A stretch of 64,000 nt of DNA from Adlercreutzia agrestimuris (GTDB lineage Bacteria; Actinomycetota; Coriobacteriia; Coriobacteriales; Eggerthellaceae): the NCBI RefSeq assembly GCF_943193125.1, contig NZ_CALPCX010000004.1, positions 186,001 to 250,000 on the forward strand, read 5' to 3'. Position numbers and translations under genes: made by a program. The notes under the pieces are model-generated. The model was not told the origin of the DNA. It was given only the letters and a program-made list of their open reading frames with translations, and did not search any database. This document shows, piece by piece, positions 52,067 through 61,283 of this stretch. Numbering within the stretch: position 1 is the stretch's first letter; each line of letters starts with the position of its first letter.

Positions 52067-52148
52067 GGAGATAGCAAGAATTCGCAATTAAGCGATGCTT
52101 GAGAGATCAAGCGGTTATATTTTTAGTCACGCATAAAATAATTAACTA

Positions 52149-52175
52149 AGAGCCGGCCTTAAGGTCGGCTCTTTT
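52149..52175 (+). terminator. Intrinsic terminator after divIVA
   Basis: A 10-bp stem AGAGCCGGCC / GGTCGGCTCT with loop TTAA, followed by TTTT. It ends the division cluster. Confidence 0.88.
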
Positions 52176-52186
52176 GCTGTTGCTTA

Positions 52187-52229
52187 CATCACGTCACCAC
52201 CTCGTGCCACGTCACCACCTCGCATCACG
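52187..52229. repeat. 18-base tandem repeat
   Basis: The 15-mer CACGTCACCACCTCG occurs at 52190-52204 and 52208-52222, with 3-base spacers, and a third partial copy (CATCACG) follows. It lies in the 473-base gap between divIVA and the surface protein, which otherwise holds only the terminator and promoter listed. Confidence 0.75.
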
Positions 52230-52379
52230 CTACTGGTGATAAAACATGCAATAAAACACCAAACTTTGACGAGAAAAGTACTCGACTAAGGCTATTCTGG
52301 CCTGCATCCAAATCAGCGCGAGGGAGTTAGCTTTTACCAGATTATCCGTTATATTCGCCCATTCATTGATCCCTAGCAC

Positions 52380-52408
52380 TTGAGTCGTATCGGCGACAAA
52401 CGTATAAT
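52380..52408 (+). promoter_or_regulatory. Promoter of the large surface protein
   Basis: TTGAGT (52380-52385), 17 bases, perfect TATAAT (52403-52408). An inverted repeat TTGTCA-N3-TGGCAA (one mismatch) starts at 52410, over the predicted start site, and could be an operator. The leader to ATG 52540 is about 125 bases. Confidence 0.65.
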
Positions 52409-52539
52409 GTTGTCAAATTGGCAACGATTAGATTATGGCTCAGTAACAACTTAGGAGTTACTAGAGCCTTACGTGCGTTTAAGCGTGTTTTGAAGCGCTC
52501 AGACGCAAAGCCAATTTGCAAGCACAGGAGAAACGTTTC

Positions 52540-55500
52540 ATGGAAACGAGGAGCAGATATATGAAGGTGCGATCAACAAAAACAAGAGCACTAACACAAA
52601 GCTTACTTGCAGTTGTGTTGGCATGCGGGCTCATGATGCCAAATGTGGGGCTTTTGGCATATGGCGAAGAACAAACAGCTGCTGTTGAGCAAGAACAACT
52701 TGCGACGGATGAAACTGTGTCTGCAGAAGGGCGGGAGGTTGCTGTTTCAGATGAGCAATCTCTTGATGCGGATAACGCTGATCAGGTTTTGCAGCATGAA
52801 GTGGTTGCCGTGCAACCTGAGACCGACGATGAGCAAGCTGCAGAGTCTGGCGTAACTGCTCTGACGCCAATAACAAACCTGACGCTGACCACCGCTACGG
52901 CTCTTGCAGTGCAATCAGAGGTCGAAGGGGTTGTTCCTCAAACGGATGCTGCAGGATATACCGACTACAACGGTCTTTCTATTGCGGGTGGTACCGCAGG
53001 AGTTGACTATGCACTTGAAAATGTTGTGAGTACTTCGGTTGGCCGCGTTGAGACTGAGAATTACGATGCCTATTGGGACAATGGGCGCAATCTTCCCTGT
53101 AGTGGAAGTTTTTCTGTCACCATTCCCTCTATTGTCATCAAGAAGAATGGCACGTATCGAATCAAAAACACGAGTGGCGTGGCAACAGCGGTAGGTACTT
53201 CGGTTCGCGTGGAAGCTGGTGTGAAAGCTGATATCACGTTTGAAGGTGTCAATATCACAAGCTATATGCCTTTTAATATCGTGACCAATAGTCATCGCAG
53301 TGGAAATTTGACTACTGAGATAACGGGTGACGATGTAGCTGATAAAACAACTGTTCACATCACGCTTGCTGACGGAACTACTAATACCTTGCAAAGTAAT
53401 TATTTTTCAAGCGTTTCATCAGGTGGTTCTCATATATCTTACCAATTCCCTGCACTTCGTTGTGGTGAGGGCTCTGTCCTTACCATTGATGACGCGGTTC
53501 GTAATGTAGACATCAATGGTAATCCAATTACACCTAAAGATGGACTTATTCCTGGTGGTGTTACCTATATTAATCGCGATGGCGTGCAGGCAACTTCAAC
53601 GGGTGACGGCAAGGATCTTGAGACGTCGCTTTCAAATCTCGAAAGTCATAATGCAGGTATTTTGAATGCGTTCGGTGGCATTCGCTCTGCCGCTATTGGC
53701 GGAGGTCCGGTAGAAAACTCAGGTGAGATGACCTTCAATGGTGGTGTCATTACTACAAGAGCAAATGGTCCTGCTGGTAATAATTCATGGGGTGAAAACG
53801 GCGCTGGCTGCGGTATTGGTGGTGGTCATGCAGGTGGCTCTACGGTCACGGTTTTTAACGGAGGCATCGTAGATGCATATGCTTCTTACCATGGTGCAGC
53901 AATTGGTGGCGGTTGTACTTATGTAGGCGGCATGTCTAGAGGCAATCAACCATCATATCCGCTTCCTGATGCTATTGTTTCGCGCAATGTCAACCATACT
54001 ATTGCTGGTGACATCACCATTAATGGTGGCTTTATTGAAGCGCATGGTGCATGGCATTCAAATGCGTTTGGTCAAGGTTGCGGTGGTAACAATGGCGGCA
54101 AAACAATCTTGATTACCGGCGGTACGCTGTTGCCTCATTGGGGTGGCAATGGTGACTTTTTGGAAATAGGCGGTCTCTATGGCTATGTAGTAATTACAGG
54201 TGGCTCAGTTTATTGCACCCGCTTCCAAGGCAACGATAACGATGGTAAGGCGTATGGTGATCTTGACCACAAAACCAAAGTTGGCATGTTGACCATTAAT
54301 GTTTCACCCAAAATTGAAGCAATGGCAAACAGTCATGGTGTAGAGCCTGATTACAATGCAAATCTTGAAACGTGGACACTTCTTGTTGACCGCTTCAAAC
54401 CAGATCCACTCTATGGCGCTCCGTCACGCTTAAATGATGGACATCTATACTTGTGGCTCCGAGAGGGAATCAATGATTCAAGTCAGATTGACGCAAGTTT
54501 CTCATATTATGTTGGTAGCAAGCTGGTCACATCAAATACAAATCTTCCGCAAGGTTCTTCAAAGCCCGGTCAAGACACCTTTGTAAAGGAATGGGAGAAC
54601 TTCAAGCTTAAAGATGAGTTCATTGAAGAGAACTGGACTAAATACTATGACGGCGAATCTTTGAAAAAGGTTGATTTGGTTACTAACCCTATCTTGGTTG
54701 ATAATCCGGCAGGTGGAAAGCTGGACAAAAACGACACCGTTGAATATTTCTATCAACAGGTGAGCGAGTTTGGCGATGCTGTTGCATCGGGTGTCACGTC
54801 AGCAGACACGCCTGCAGATGCCGGTTTGTATGACATCGAAGTGCGTTCTACGCAATATCGAGATGACTCGGTTTTCGCGCAAACCTATTGGGGGCACAAT
54901 GCTACGGGTCAAGCTACTATTAAACCGGTAACTTCAAAGACTACCTGGGATGTTATTGATCCGGTTCGCATAAAGACGACAGATGCTGATGGTAATGAAG
55001 TTATCAAGGAGTACACAAGCCCAACGTGGATGCAGGATGAAAATGCCGGCAACTTCAATACGGCTACCAACAACCATCTGATTGTTCCAGTGGATATAGC
55101 TTCGGACGTGTTCCCCTTTGGTGATACCGTTAATGGCAAAACCATGTCAAGTACGAAATGCGCTGCGCCAACAGGGCATTTGCAACTCTACATTGATGGT
55201 CGTGCGGTACCGGAGCGCTTAGGTGGTGTTATTGAGCTTACTAAAGACAATTTAGCGGACGCTAAATACACTCAAGCTTGGACGGCTACAGATAATAATG
55301 GTCGCACACATTCAATTGCTTACTTTAATCTGACGCGTGGACAGCTGGAGGCTTTTGGTCTTGAAGATAAGTCCGATGAAGGAAACCAGCATAAGGTATA
55401 TGTTGAGTATCTCTCAATTCACAACAAGGCTATTTCGCGTGATGAAATTGAAGAGGATACCGCAGCTTTGGCTGATGATCCTACTTCAGAAGACTCACCT

Positions 55501-58500
55501 GCGGTTGAAGAAGATGCCGAGGCAACACAGGCGGGTGTTGCAGGTTTGGCTCCTGCGTATACCGATTCTAGCTATGTAAATTATTACGAGTCTACAACAT
55601 CGGTTTCGCCTATTGAAATTGAGCTGGCTACTCCTGACTTTAAGCTCTATAACGAAGTTAACACAGGATACATTCCCAATGGCGAAGGCTTAGACGATGC
55701 CGACAAGGCAGCCAATGACGCAAAGCTTAAGCTTAACGATACAACTGAGCGCGACTGGACGGACGCTGATGGTAATGCTCAAGGTAAAGAAGAATTTACC
55801 GACGTGGGGTCATTCCGCGATGTTGTTGACGAAGAAACCGGAGCAGTGACTGAATCTCGTCAAGACTGGTTCCCTTTGTATGTGCAAACGAATTCCATTG
55901 GTAATATCGTTTTTGAGAGCTCAAATCCTGCGGTAATTCAGATTGAGCCAAATAGCTATATGACCGATCGCGAATATATCGAAGGTAAAACTGACTATGG
56001 TGTTGGTGCGGTAGCACGCGTCCTTTCAGCAGGTAAAACCACTATTACAGCAACTATCAAAGGCACGGGCGCCTATGCGTCAGTAACGAAGAGTTTTGAC
56101 ATATATGTTTTCCCTGATTTAGCGAAGAAGCCAGAACTCACTATCACCGAGACAGCGTACGTTTCCTCGCGTACAGATGGCACGGTGCGTCCTGGTGATA
56201 CCATTCGCTATACCGCAACAGCAACGAATACCACACGCGATTCAGCGTGCATTAATCCAGTATACGAGATTGCTATCCCTGGTGACACCACCTTTAAAGG
56301 GGTAACAGTAGTTGATCCTGCGGGCAATGAGATTGAGAATCCGTCATACCATATTGAGGATGGTAAAGTTATTTTTGATGGCCTGCCCACGCTGTTTGGT
56401 AATGAGTCATATAAGTTTAAACTTGATGTAACTGTCAATTCTGATCTGTTTGATCCAGATCACGGTGCAGCTGACTTCACATCCAACTCAAAAGTTTCTG
56501 GTATTTATGGTGTAAATCCAGATAAGTTTTCATGGGACGATCGAATTCCGGCAGAAGGTCTGTCCGTTGAGGCTGTCTCTGATGACGTAGATCCTACGTG
56601 GCCGGATACCCATCCGCAAGAGCCGAAGCCTATCGTACCTGATCCTGATACAGCAAAAGACATTTTGGGTGGAGATCTGATTGAAGAGACCCCGAAACCG
56701 TCTGATCCTGATGATCCAAGCAGCCCGACGCTGCCGAAAGAGCCTGGAGTGCCTGTAGGTCCCGTTGCTCCCGATACACCTTTCGGAGATGCGAAGGTTC
56801 CGCATCCTGATGATCCGTCGCGTCCATCTGATCCGACCGATCCTGATGATCCAAGTACAACACCCAAGAATCCTATTCAAGAGGGGGATCGCATCATATC
56901 GTTTGGTGATAAGGATGATCCAGAGACCCCAGACGATATTGCGAAAGAGCTTGATGAGCAAATCAAAAAGAAGCTTGAAGAAGATCCCGAAGCAGACCAT
57001 GTAGACATCCCAGTCACTATTCTGCGTCCAGATCCGACGGGTGGCGAGCCTACCATTGAAGAGGTAATAGTTACCGTTCCTATTACTGATGACATGCGTC
57101 CTGAAACTCCTGACCCAGATGATCGCGATGACCATGATGTATTAGTGGTGCCTGCTGATCCTGATCCTCGACCTTCAGGTGAGGACGAAGAAGGCAACCC
57201 CATTGGTGGCGACATTAAGCTGGATAAGTCGGCTCAGAATGTCACAGCCGGTTTTGAGAATCGTGTCAACAAAAACATTGCTCTTGTTGGTGATACCATC
57301 CGCTTTACGATTAGTGCAACAAACACACATCAAGGTTCCTCTTGGTATGACGTACTAATCAAGGATCCGCTGCCAGAAGGGGTAGCGTATGTTCCGGGAA
57401 GTGCTCAGATTACCGATGCTTATGGCAAAACGTATACCAATTTCGACGTTGATTTTAGCGCCGAAGACGCAACGATTGGTTTTTGCATTGGGGATTTACC
57501 TGGTGTTTCTACGGCAACAATCACCTTTGATTGTGTGGTGACTCCTGTTGCGGCTACTGGCATTGATGTGCCTTCTAATAAGGCGTATGCCTATGGAACA
57601 CTTCCTTCAACTGTTGTAAAGCCTGATCCAGATAATCCTGACGGTCCAGTTGTGATTGATCGCGAGCCTACTCCGGTTGGTCCTTATAATCCCGAAGATC
57701 ATGACAAGACTTGGGAAGACATTGATAAAGAGAAGCAAGATGAGATCAAAGATATATTTGGCGGAGATCCTGAAGAGGTGATTGATCCTATTGAGACGCC
57801 TTCAACACCTATTGACGAAGTGTACCCGGGAGTGCCCGACAAAGATAAACTCATCACTACCAAGACCGCAGTAAACAAAACCGAGCGTAAAGATGGATCG
57901 GTTTATGTGGGTGACGTTATTCACTATGTTGTGACACTTGCTAATACTGATGGTGCCCATACGATGTGGTATGACGTTATTCTGGAAGACAGGCTTCCGT
58001 CAGGTCTCAATCCTGTTGCTGGCTCTATGAAACTCACGCTTGCTGATGGCAAAACCATAGATTGCCCTGATGAGGCTTACTCCCAGGCAAATGGCAACAT
58101 TGCAGTATATGCAGGTAACGTTCGTGGCGGTGAGCAGGTTTCGCTTGAGTTTGATGCCATTGTGACCCCGGATGCACTTACAGGCGATATCGCAAATGTT
58201 GGATACGCTTATGGTTCGCCGGCGTATGATATCCCGTTGCCCGTTCTGAAGGGTGACGAATCTTCAGGCATGCCCGAGTTGGGACATCGCTTTGATCCGG
58301 GCGACGGCTGGGATGCTTTCTATCAGCGCAATGGTGACACATTGTCCAAGTCAGGTGCTGCCTTCCCTGAGGGCTTTAGCGGTGAGATTCGCGATAATCC
58401 TGCTTACGAAGAAGGCTTTGGTGTTGGGAAGGGTGACTCTGTCTCAGGAGCAAATGCGGGTGGAGATGATCTGCAGCCGCTTCCTAAGGGACTGAAATTA

Positions 58501-58620
58501 GCGCAAACAGGCGATAGTCTTGGTCTCATTGTAGGTGGAGCGCTTATGGTTGTGGCGTTGGCTCTTGTCATGCTTGTGTTTGCGCGTCGTCGGAGCAAGT
58601 ATTCGGCTCGCAAGCACTAA
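52540..58620 (+). CDS. Giant cell-wall-anchored surface protein, LAQTG sorting signal
   Basis: A secreted protein of 2026 residues. The signal peptide is at about 8-40 (KVRSTKTRALTQSLLAVVLA, cleavage near AYG). A stalk of Glu/Ala/Val-rich residues is followed by a glycine-rich repeat region (about 380-560: IGGG, FNGG, INGG units, probably a beta-helix). MBG-like and other beta domains come next. Three DUF11-type repeats start near 1197, 1555 and 1770, separated by Pro/Asp-rich linkers with DPDDPS units. The C-terminus has LAQTGD at 1987-1992, a membrane helix and RRRSKYSARKH. ATG 52540 or 52561 could be the start; both have GGAG sites. It is predicted to be an adhesin; no sortase gene is nearby. 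Confidence 0.85.
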   Translation: METRSRYMKVRSTKTRALTQSLLAVVLACGLMMPNVGLLAYGEEQTAAVEQEQLATDETVSAEGREVAVSDEQSLDADNADQVLQHEVVAVQPETDDEQAAESGVTALTPITNLTLTTATALAVQSEVEGVVPQTDAAGYTDYNGLSIAGGTAGVDYALENVVSTSVGRVETENYDAYWDNGRNLPCSGSFSVTIPSIVIKKNGTYRIKNTSGVATAVGTSVRVEAGVKADITFEGVNITSYMPFNIVTNSHRSGNLTTEITGDDVADKTTVHITLADGTTNTLQSNYFSSVSSGGSHISYQFPALRCGEGSVLTIDDAVRNVDINGNPITPKDGLIPGGVTYINRDGVQATSTGDGKDLETSLSNLESHNAGILNAFGGIRSAAIGGGPVENSGEMTFNGGVITTRANGPAGNNSWGENGAGCGIGGGHAGGSTVTVFNGGIVDAYASYHGAAIGGGCTYVGGMSRGNQPSYPLPDAIVSRNVNHTIAGDITINGGFIEAHGAWHSNAFGQGCGGNNGGKTILITGGTLLPHWGGNGDFLEIGGLYGYVVITGGSVYCTRFQGNDNDGKAYGDLDHKTKVGMLTINVSPKIEAMANSHGVEPDYNANLETWTLLVDRFKPDPLYGAPSRLNDGHLYLWLREGINDSSQIDASFSYYVGSKLVTSNTNLPQGSSKPGQDTFVKEWENFKLKDEFIEENWTKYYDGESLKKVDLVTNPILVDNPAGGKLDKNDTVEYFYQQVSEFGDAVASGVTSADTPADAGLYDIEVRSTQYRDDSVFAQTYWGHNATGQATIKPVTSKTTWDVIDPVRIKTTDADGNEVIKEYTSPTWMQDENAGNFNTATNNHLIVPVDIASDVFPFGDTVNGKTMSSTKCAAPTGHLQLYIDGRAVPERLGGVIELTKDNLADAKYTQAWTATDNNGRTHSIAYFNLTRGQLEAFGLEDKSDEGNQHKVYVEYLSIHNKAISRDEIEEDTAALADDPTSEDSPAVEEDAEATQAGVAGLAPAYTDSSYVNYYESTTSVSPIEIELATPDFKLYNEVNTGYIPNGEGLDDADKAANDAKLKLNDTTERDWTDADGNAQGKEEFTDVGSFRDVVDEETGAVTESRQDWFPLYVQTNSIGNIVFESSNPAVIQIEPNSYMTDREYIEGKTDYGVGAVARVLSAGKTTITATIKGTGAYASVTKSFDIYVFPDLAKKPELTITETAYVSSRTDGTVRPGDTIRYTATATNTTRDSACINPVYEIAIPGDTTFKGVTVVDPAGNEIENPSYHIEDGKVIFDGLPTLFGNESYKFKLDVTVNSDLFDPDHGAADFTSNSKVSGIYGVNPDKFSWDDRIPAEGLSVEAVSDDVDPTWPDTHPQEPKPIVPDPDTAKDILGGDLIEETPKPSDPDDPSSPTLPKEPGVPVGPVAPDTPFGDAKVPHPDDPSRPSDPTDPDDPSTTPKNPIQEGDRIISFGDKDDPETPDDIAKELDEQIKKKLEEDPEADHVDIPVTILRPDPTGGEPTIEEVIVTVPITDDMRPETPDPDDRDDHDVLVVPADPDPRPSGEDEEGNPIGGDIKLDKSAQNVTAGFENRVNKNIALVGDTIRFTISATNTHQGSSWYDVLIKDPLPEGVAYVPGSAQITDAYGKTYTNFDVDFSAEDATIGFCIGDLPGVSTATITFDCVVTPVAATGIDVPSNKAYAYGTLPSTVVKPDPDNPDGPVVIDREPTPVGPYNPEDHDKTWEDIDKEKQDEIKDIFGGDPEEVIDPIETPSTPIDEVYPGVPDKDKLITTKTAVNKTERKDGSVYVGDVIHYVVTLANTDGAHTMWYDVILEDRLPSGLNPVAGSMKLTLADGKTIDCPDEAYSQANGNIAVYAGNVRGGEQVSLEFDAIVTPDALTGDIANVGYAYGSPAYDIPLPVLKGDESSGMPELGHRFDPGDGWDAFYQRNGDTLSKSGAAFPEGFSGEIRDNPAYEEGFGVGKGDSVSGANAGGDDLQPLPKGLKLAQTGDSLGLIVGGALMVVALALVMLVFARRRSKYSARKH

Positions 58621-58658
58621 AACCAAGCTACGAGGTACGCAGAAACCTCGTCTTGGTT
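58621..58658 (+). promoter_or_regulatory. Hairpin directly after the surface protein stop
   Basis: AACCAAG...CTTGGTT and inner ACGAGGT...ACCTCGT form a two-part stem of about 14 pairs with a 2-base bulge. There is no U-run; it probably acts with the next hairpin in 3' end formation. Confidence 0.5.
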
Positions 58659-58684
58659 GATGAGGGAGTATGCGCATTATGAAA

Positions 58685-58721
58685 GAAGGACTGCAGCATT
58701 TGTTGCAGTCCTTCTGTTTTT
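58685..58721 (+). terminator. Intrinsic terminator of the surface protein gene
   Basis: An 11-bp stem GAAGGACTGCA / TGCAGTCCTTC with an 8-base loop, then TGTTTTT. Confidence 0.85.
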
Positions 58722-58754
58722 ATTGCGTGTAGCAGGCAGTATTGAAATAGGGAA

Positions 58755-59091
58755 GCGAGTGGGTCTATAAGCCGGGTTCTGTCGTTGAGCGATCATTTAT
58801 CTCGAATGCATGTCGCCACACATCTCTAGCACGCAACCCGAACGCACGGAAGGGCAGCCGTATGGCGTTCCTATGAGCGCTTGCTCCGGATGGGGTTTAC
58901 CAAGCCACAACGTTACCGTTGTGCTGGTGCGCTTTTACCGCACCGTTTCAGCTTATCTCCTGATAACAGGGGAGTTTTCTTTTCTGTGGCACTTTCCGTC
59001 GGGTCGCCCCGCCCAGCCGTTAGCTGGCATCCTGCCCTTTGGAGCCCGGACTTTCCTCACGCTTTCGCGCGCGATCGCTTGGCCCACTCGC
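58755..59091 (-). ncRNA. rnpB: RNase P RNA, bacterial type A
   Basis: About 337 bases. Read on the minus strand, the 5' end GCGAGTGGG pairs with the 3' end CCCACTCGC (helix P1). The conserved GAGGAAAGTCCGGGCTCC (CR-I), GGGCGGGGCGACCCGACGG region and AGAACCCGGCTTATAGA near the 3' end are the family hallmarks. It matures tRNA 5' ends. Two long plus-strand frames over it are chance. A TAGAAT -10 box lies 8 bases before the 5' end. Confidence 0.93.
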
Positions 59092-59099
59092 AGTGTGCT

Positions 59100-59105
59100 A
59101 TTCTA
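59100..59105 (-). promoter_or_regulatory. -10 box of rnpB
   Basis: On the minus strand TAGAAT lies 8 bases upstream of the RNase P RNA 5' end. The matching -35 is weak. Confidence 0.5.
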
Positions 59106-59158
59106 GCAGACAGACACCTCATTCACGATACAACCTTTAAGAAAGGGTGCTGGCAGGT

Positions 59159-59782
59159 ATGGGAGTTTGTGTTTTGGTGGCAGCATCGGAATTTAACGCT
59201 GCAGATTTCAAAGCGCGCTATGAGGCGGGCATGTTTGACTATATCATCGCAGTTGATGGCGGTTTTGCACACCTTGAAGAATTATCCATCAAACCCGATA
59301 TGGCGCTTGGTGATTTTGACTCGCTTGGGTATGTGCCAAAATGTGGGCGTGTTTCTCGCTATCCATCGGACAAAGATGCTTCAGATTTAGAGTTAGCATT
59401 AAAGCGTGCTTTCGCACTAAATTATGAAGAGGTGGTGGTATATGGCGCGCTGGGCAACAGACTTGATCACACCATTGCCAATATCCAGCTTTTCGCTCGC
59501 TTCTCCGAAGAGGGGCAGTATGTTACTGCAGTTGGACAATCTGAGGCGCTGCGTTGTCTCACCGGCCCTGATGTCTTAGAGCTTGATGCAGACACGGGCA
59601 CTGTTTCGGTGTTTTCGCTCAGTGATTGTTCGCACGGCGTCATAGAAACAGGCATGAAATACTCGCTTGATGATGAGGATCTCACTAACAGAACTTCGCG
59701 CGGAGTTTCAAATGAACTCATAGGGCAGCCAGCAACCATTGGAGTGGAGTCTGGAACGCTGCTGGTGTTCTATCCGTTATAA
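59159..59782 (+). CDS. Thiamine pyrophosphokinase
   Basis: Makes thiamine diphosphate from thiamine and ATP. It has 207 residues. DYIIAVDGGFAHLEE, PDMALGDFDSLG and YPSDKDASDLELALKRAF are the acidic metal and ATP motifs, followed by GALGNRLDHTIANIQLF; the C-terminal beta domain has TGMKYSLDDEDLTNRTSRGVSNEL. The start ATG 59159 is chosen; a GTG 4 codons earlier overlaps its own ribosome site. It lies directly upstream of the thiC operon, and its stop TAA is part of the TATAAT that probably starts thiC transcription. Confidence 0.95.
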   Translation: MGVCVLVAASEFNAADFKARYEAGMFDYIIAVDGGFAHLEELSIKPDMALGDFDSLGYVPKCGRVSRYPSDKDASDLELALKRAFALNYEEVVVYGALGNRLDHTIANIQLFARFSEEGQYVTAVGQSEALRCLTGPDVLELDADTGTVSVFSLSDCSHGVIETGMKYSLDDEDLTNRTSRGVSNELIGQPATIGVESGTLLVFYPL

Positions 59783-59783
59783 T
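59778..59783 (+). promoter_or_regulatory. -10 box for thiC overlapping the thiamine pyrophosphokinase stop
   Basis: A perfect TATAAT contains the TAA stop of the upstream gene and lies about 10 bases before the TPP riboswitch. No strong -35 is seen. Confidence 0.45.
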
Positions 59784-59792
59784 GAGGCGAAA

Positions 59793-59890
59793 TACCGGGG
59801 AGCTTGGAGCAAAGAGCAGGCCAGGCTGAGAGGAAGCACCTTATATGCTTCGACCCGTAAAACCTGATGTGGATAATGCCAACGAAGGGA
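59793..59890 (+). promoter_or_regulatory. TPP riboswitch
   Basis: The conserved cores are present in order: ACCGGGGAGC, GGCTGAGAGGAAGC, CGACCCGTAAAACCTGATG and GGATAATGCCAACGAAGGGA. The closing segment AAGGGAG is also the ribosome site of thiC (ATG 59897), so ligand binding is expected to block translation. No terminator hairpin is seen between it and the gene. Confidence 0.96.
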
Positions 59891-59896
59891 GCGCAT

Positions 59897-61264
59897 ATGG
59901 CGCAAACGCACGCATCAAACCAGCAATCACAAACTCAATTGCGAAACGAATCAGAAAAGCACCTGGTCACTCAGATAGACTTTGCGCGTGCAGGTATCGT
60001 AACAGAGCAAATGAAGCATGTTGCGCAGCATGAAAACCTTGATCCTGACGTCATTCGACAAGGGGTTGCAACAGGCCAAATTGCAATACCGGCAAATATT
60101 CATCATAGCTCACTTGTACCCGTTGGCGTAGGTGATGGGCTCACCACAAAAGTGAACGTTAATCTGGGGATTTCTGGTGATATGGCAGATGCCGATGTGG
60201 AATGGCAAAAGGTTGAGGTTGCGCTTGAGCTTGGGGCGCATGCCATCATGGATCTTTCCAATAGCGGCAAGACGCAAGCATTTCGCCGTGAGCTCATTGA
60301 GTGTTCACCAGCCATGATTGGCACCGTACCAATGTATGATGCTATCGGCTACTTAGAAAAAGCACTCATCGCCATCACGCCTGAAGATTATTTAGAGGTT
60401 GTGCGCACGCATGCAAAAGACGGCGTTGATTTTGTCACTATTCATGCGGGCATGAACCGCCGTGTGCTGGAGTCTTTTCGCGAAACGGGTCGCCTGACCA
60501 ATATCGTGAGTCGTGGCGGGTCGCTCATTTTTGCTTGGATGGAGGCAACCGGGCGCGAAAACCCCTTCTACGAGTTTTATGATGAAATCCTTGAGATTCT
60601 CCACGAACATGACGTCACCATATCGCTGGGTGATGCAATGCGACCAGGGTCTACCTATGACGCTTCGGATGCATCGCAGATTGCAGAGCTTATAGAAATC
60701 GGCAAGCTTACCAAGCGCGCCTGGGATAAGGGCGTGCAGGTGATGGTTGAAGGTCCGGGGCATATGGCTCTTGATGAGATTGAAGCCAACATGAAGATGG
60801 AAAAGCTGCTGTGTCATGGTGCGCCATTTTATGTGCTCGGTCCTTTGGTGGCTGACATTGCTCCTGGTTACGATCATATTACCGCTGCAATTGGTGGGGC
60901 TTTGGCGGCCTCATCGGGCGCAAACTTTTTATGCTATGTCACCCCTGCAGAGCATCTTCGTTTGCCCGATGTTAACGACGTGCGCGAAGGATTGGTGGCA
61001 ACGCTTATTGCTGCGCATGCAGCAGATATTGCCCGCGGGCTTCCGGGTGCCAGGGAGCGCGACAATCGCATGAGTGACGCGCGTAGACGTGTGGCCTGGG
61101 ATGAGATGTTTGACTTAGCTCTTGACCCGGTGAAAGCTCGAACGTATTTCGATAGCGCGCCACCTGCACATGACGGTACGTGTACGATGTGCGGCAAAAT
61201 GTGTGCAATGCGCACCGTAAATACTATTATGGATGGGTTAGCAATTGATCTCGATACGCAGTAG
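59897..61264 (+). CDS. thiC: Phosphomethylpyrimidine synthase ThiC, short anaerobe-type
   Basis: A radical SAM enzyme turning aminoimidazole ribotide into HMP phosphate. It has 455 residues, the short form lacking the N-terminal domain of the ~630-residue E. coli enzyme. [97 protein letters not shown] and [24 protein letters not shown] are family motifs. The Fe-S ligands at the C-terminus read CTMCGKMC, i.e. CX2CX3C rather than CX2CX4C. It is under the TPP riboswitch and followed by thiE and thiD. Confidence 0.96.
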   Translation: MAQTHASNQQSQTQLRNESEKHLVTQIDFARAGIVTEQMKHVAQHENLDPDVIRQGVATGQIAIPANIHHSSLVPVGVGDGLTTKVNVNLGISGDMADADVEWQKVEVALELGAHAIMDLSNSGKTQAFRRELIECSPAMIGTVPMYDAIGYLEKALIAITPEDYLEVVRTHAKDGVDFVTIHAGMNRRVLESFRETGRLTNIVSRGGSLIFAWMEATGRENPFYEFYDEILEILHEHDVTISLGDAMRPGSTYDASDASQIAELIEIGKLTKRAWDKGVQVMVEGPGHMALDEIEANMKMEKLLCHGAPFYVLGPLVADIAPGYDHITAAIGGALAASSGANFLCYVTPAEHLRLPDVNDVREGLVATLIAAHAADIARGLPGARERDNRMSDARRRVAWDEMFDLALDPVKARTYFDSAPPAHDGTCTMCGKMCAMRTVNTIMDGLAIDLDTQ

Positions 61265-61283
61265 GCGTGAAAGGGTGACAAGC

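Noticed and set aside
52187..52229. Possible CRISPR-like repeat
   Set aside because: Only two full 15-mers with 3-base spacers; a CRISPR array needs longer repeats and 30-40 base spacers, and no cas genes are present.
56505..57215. Several minus-strand frames of 100-200 residues opposite the surface protein
   Set aside because: They mirror the repetitive Pro/Asp linker codons (GATCCTGATGATCC type) and have no start signals.
58810..59390. Two plus-strand open frames of 98 and 169 residues
   Set aside because: They lie over the RNase P RNA gene and the start of thiamine pyrophosphokinase; the RNA assignment explains the sequence.
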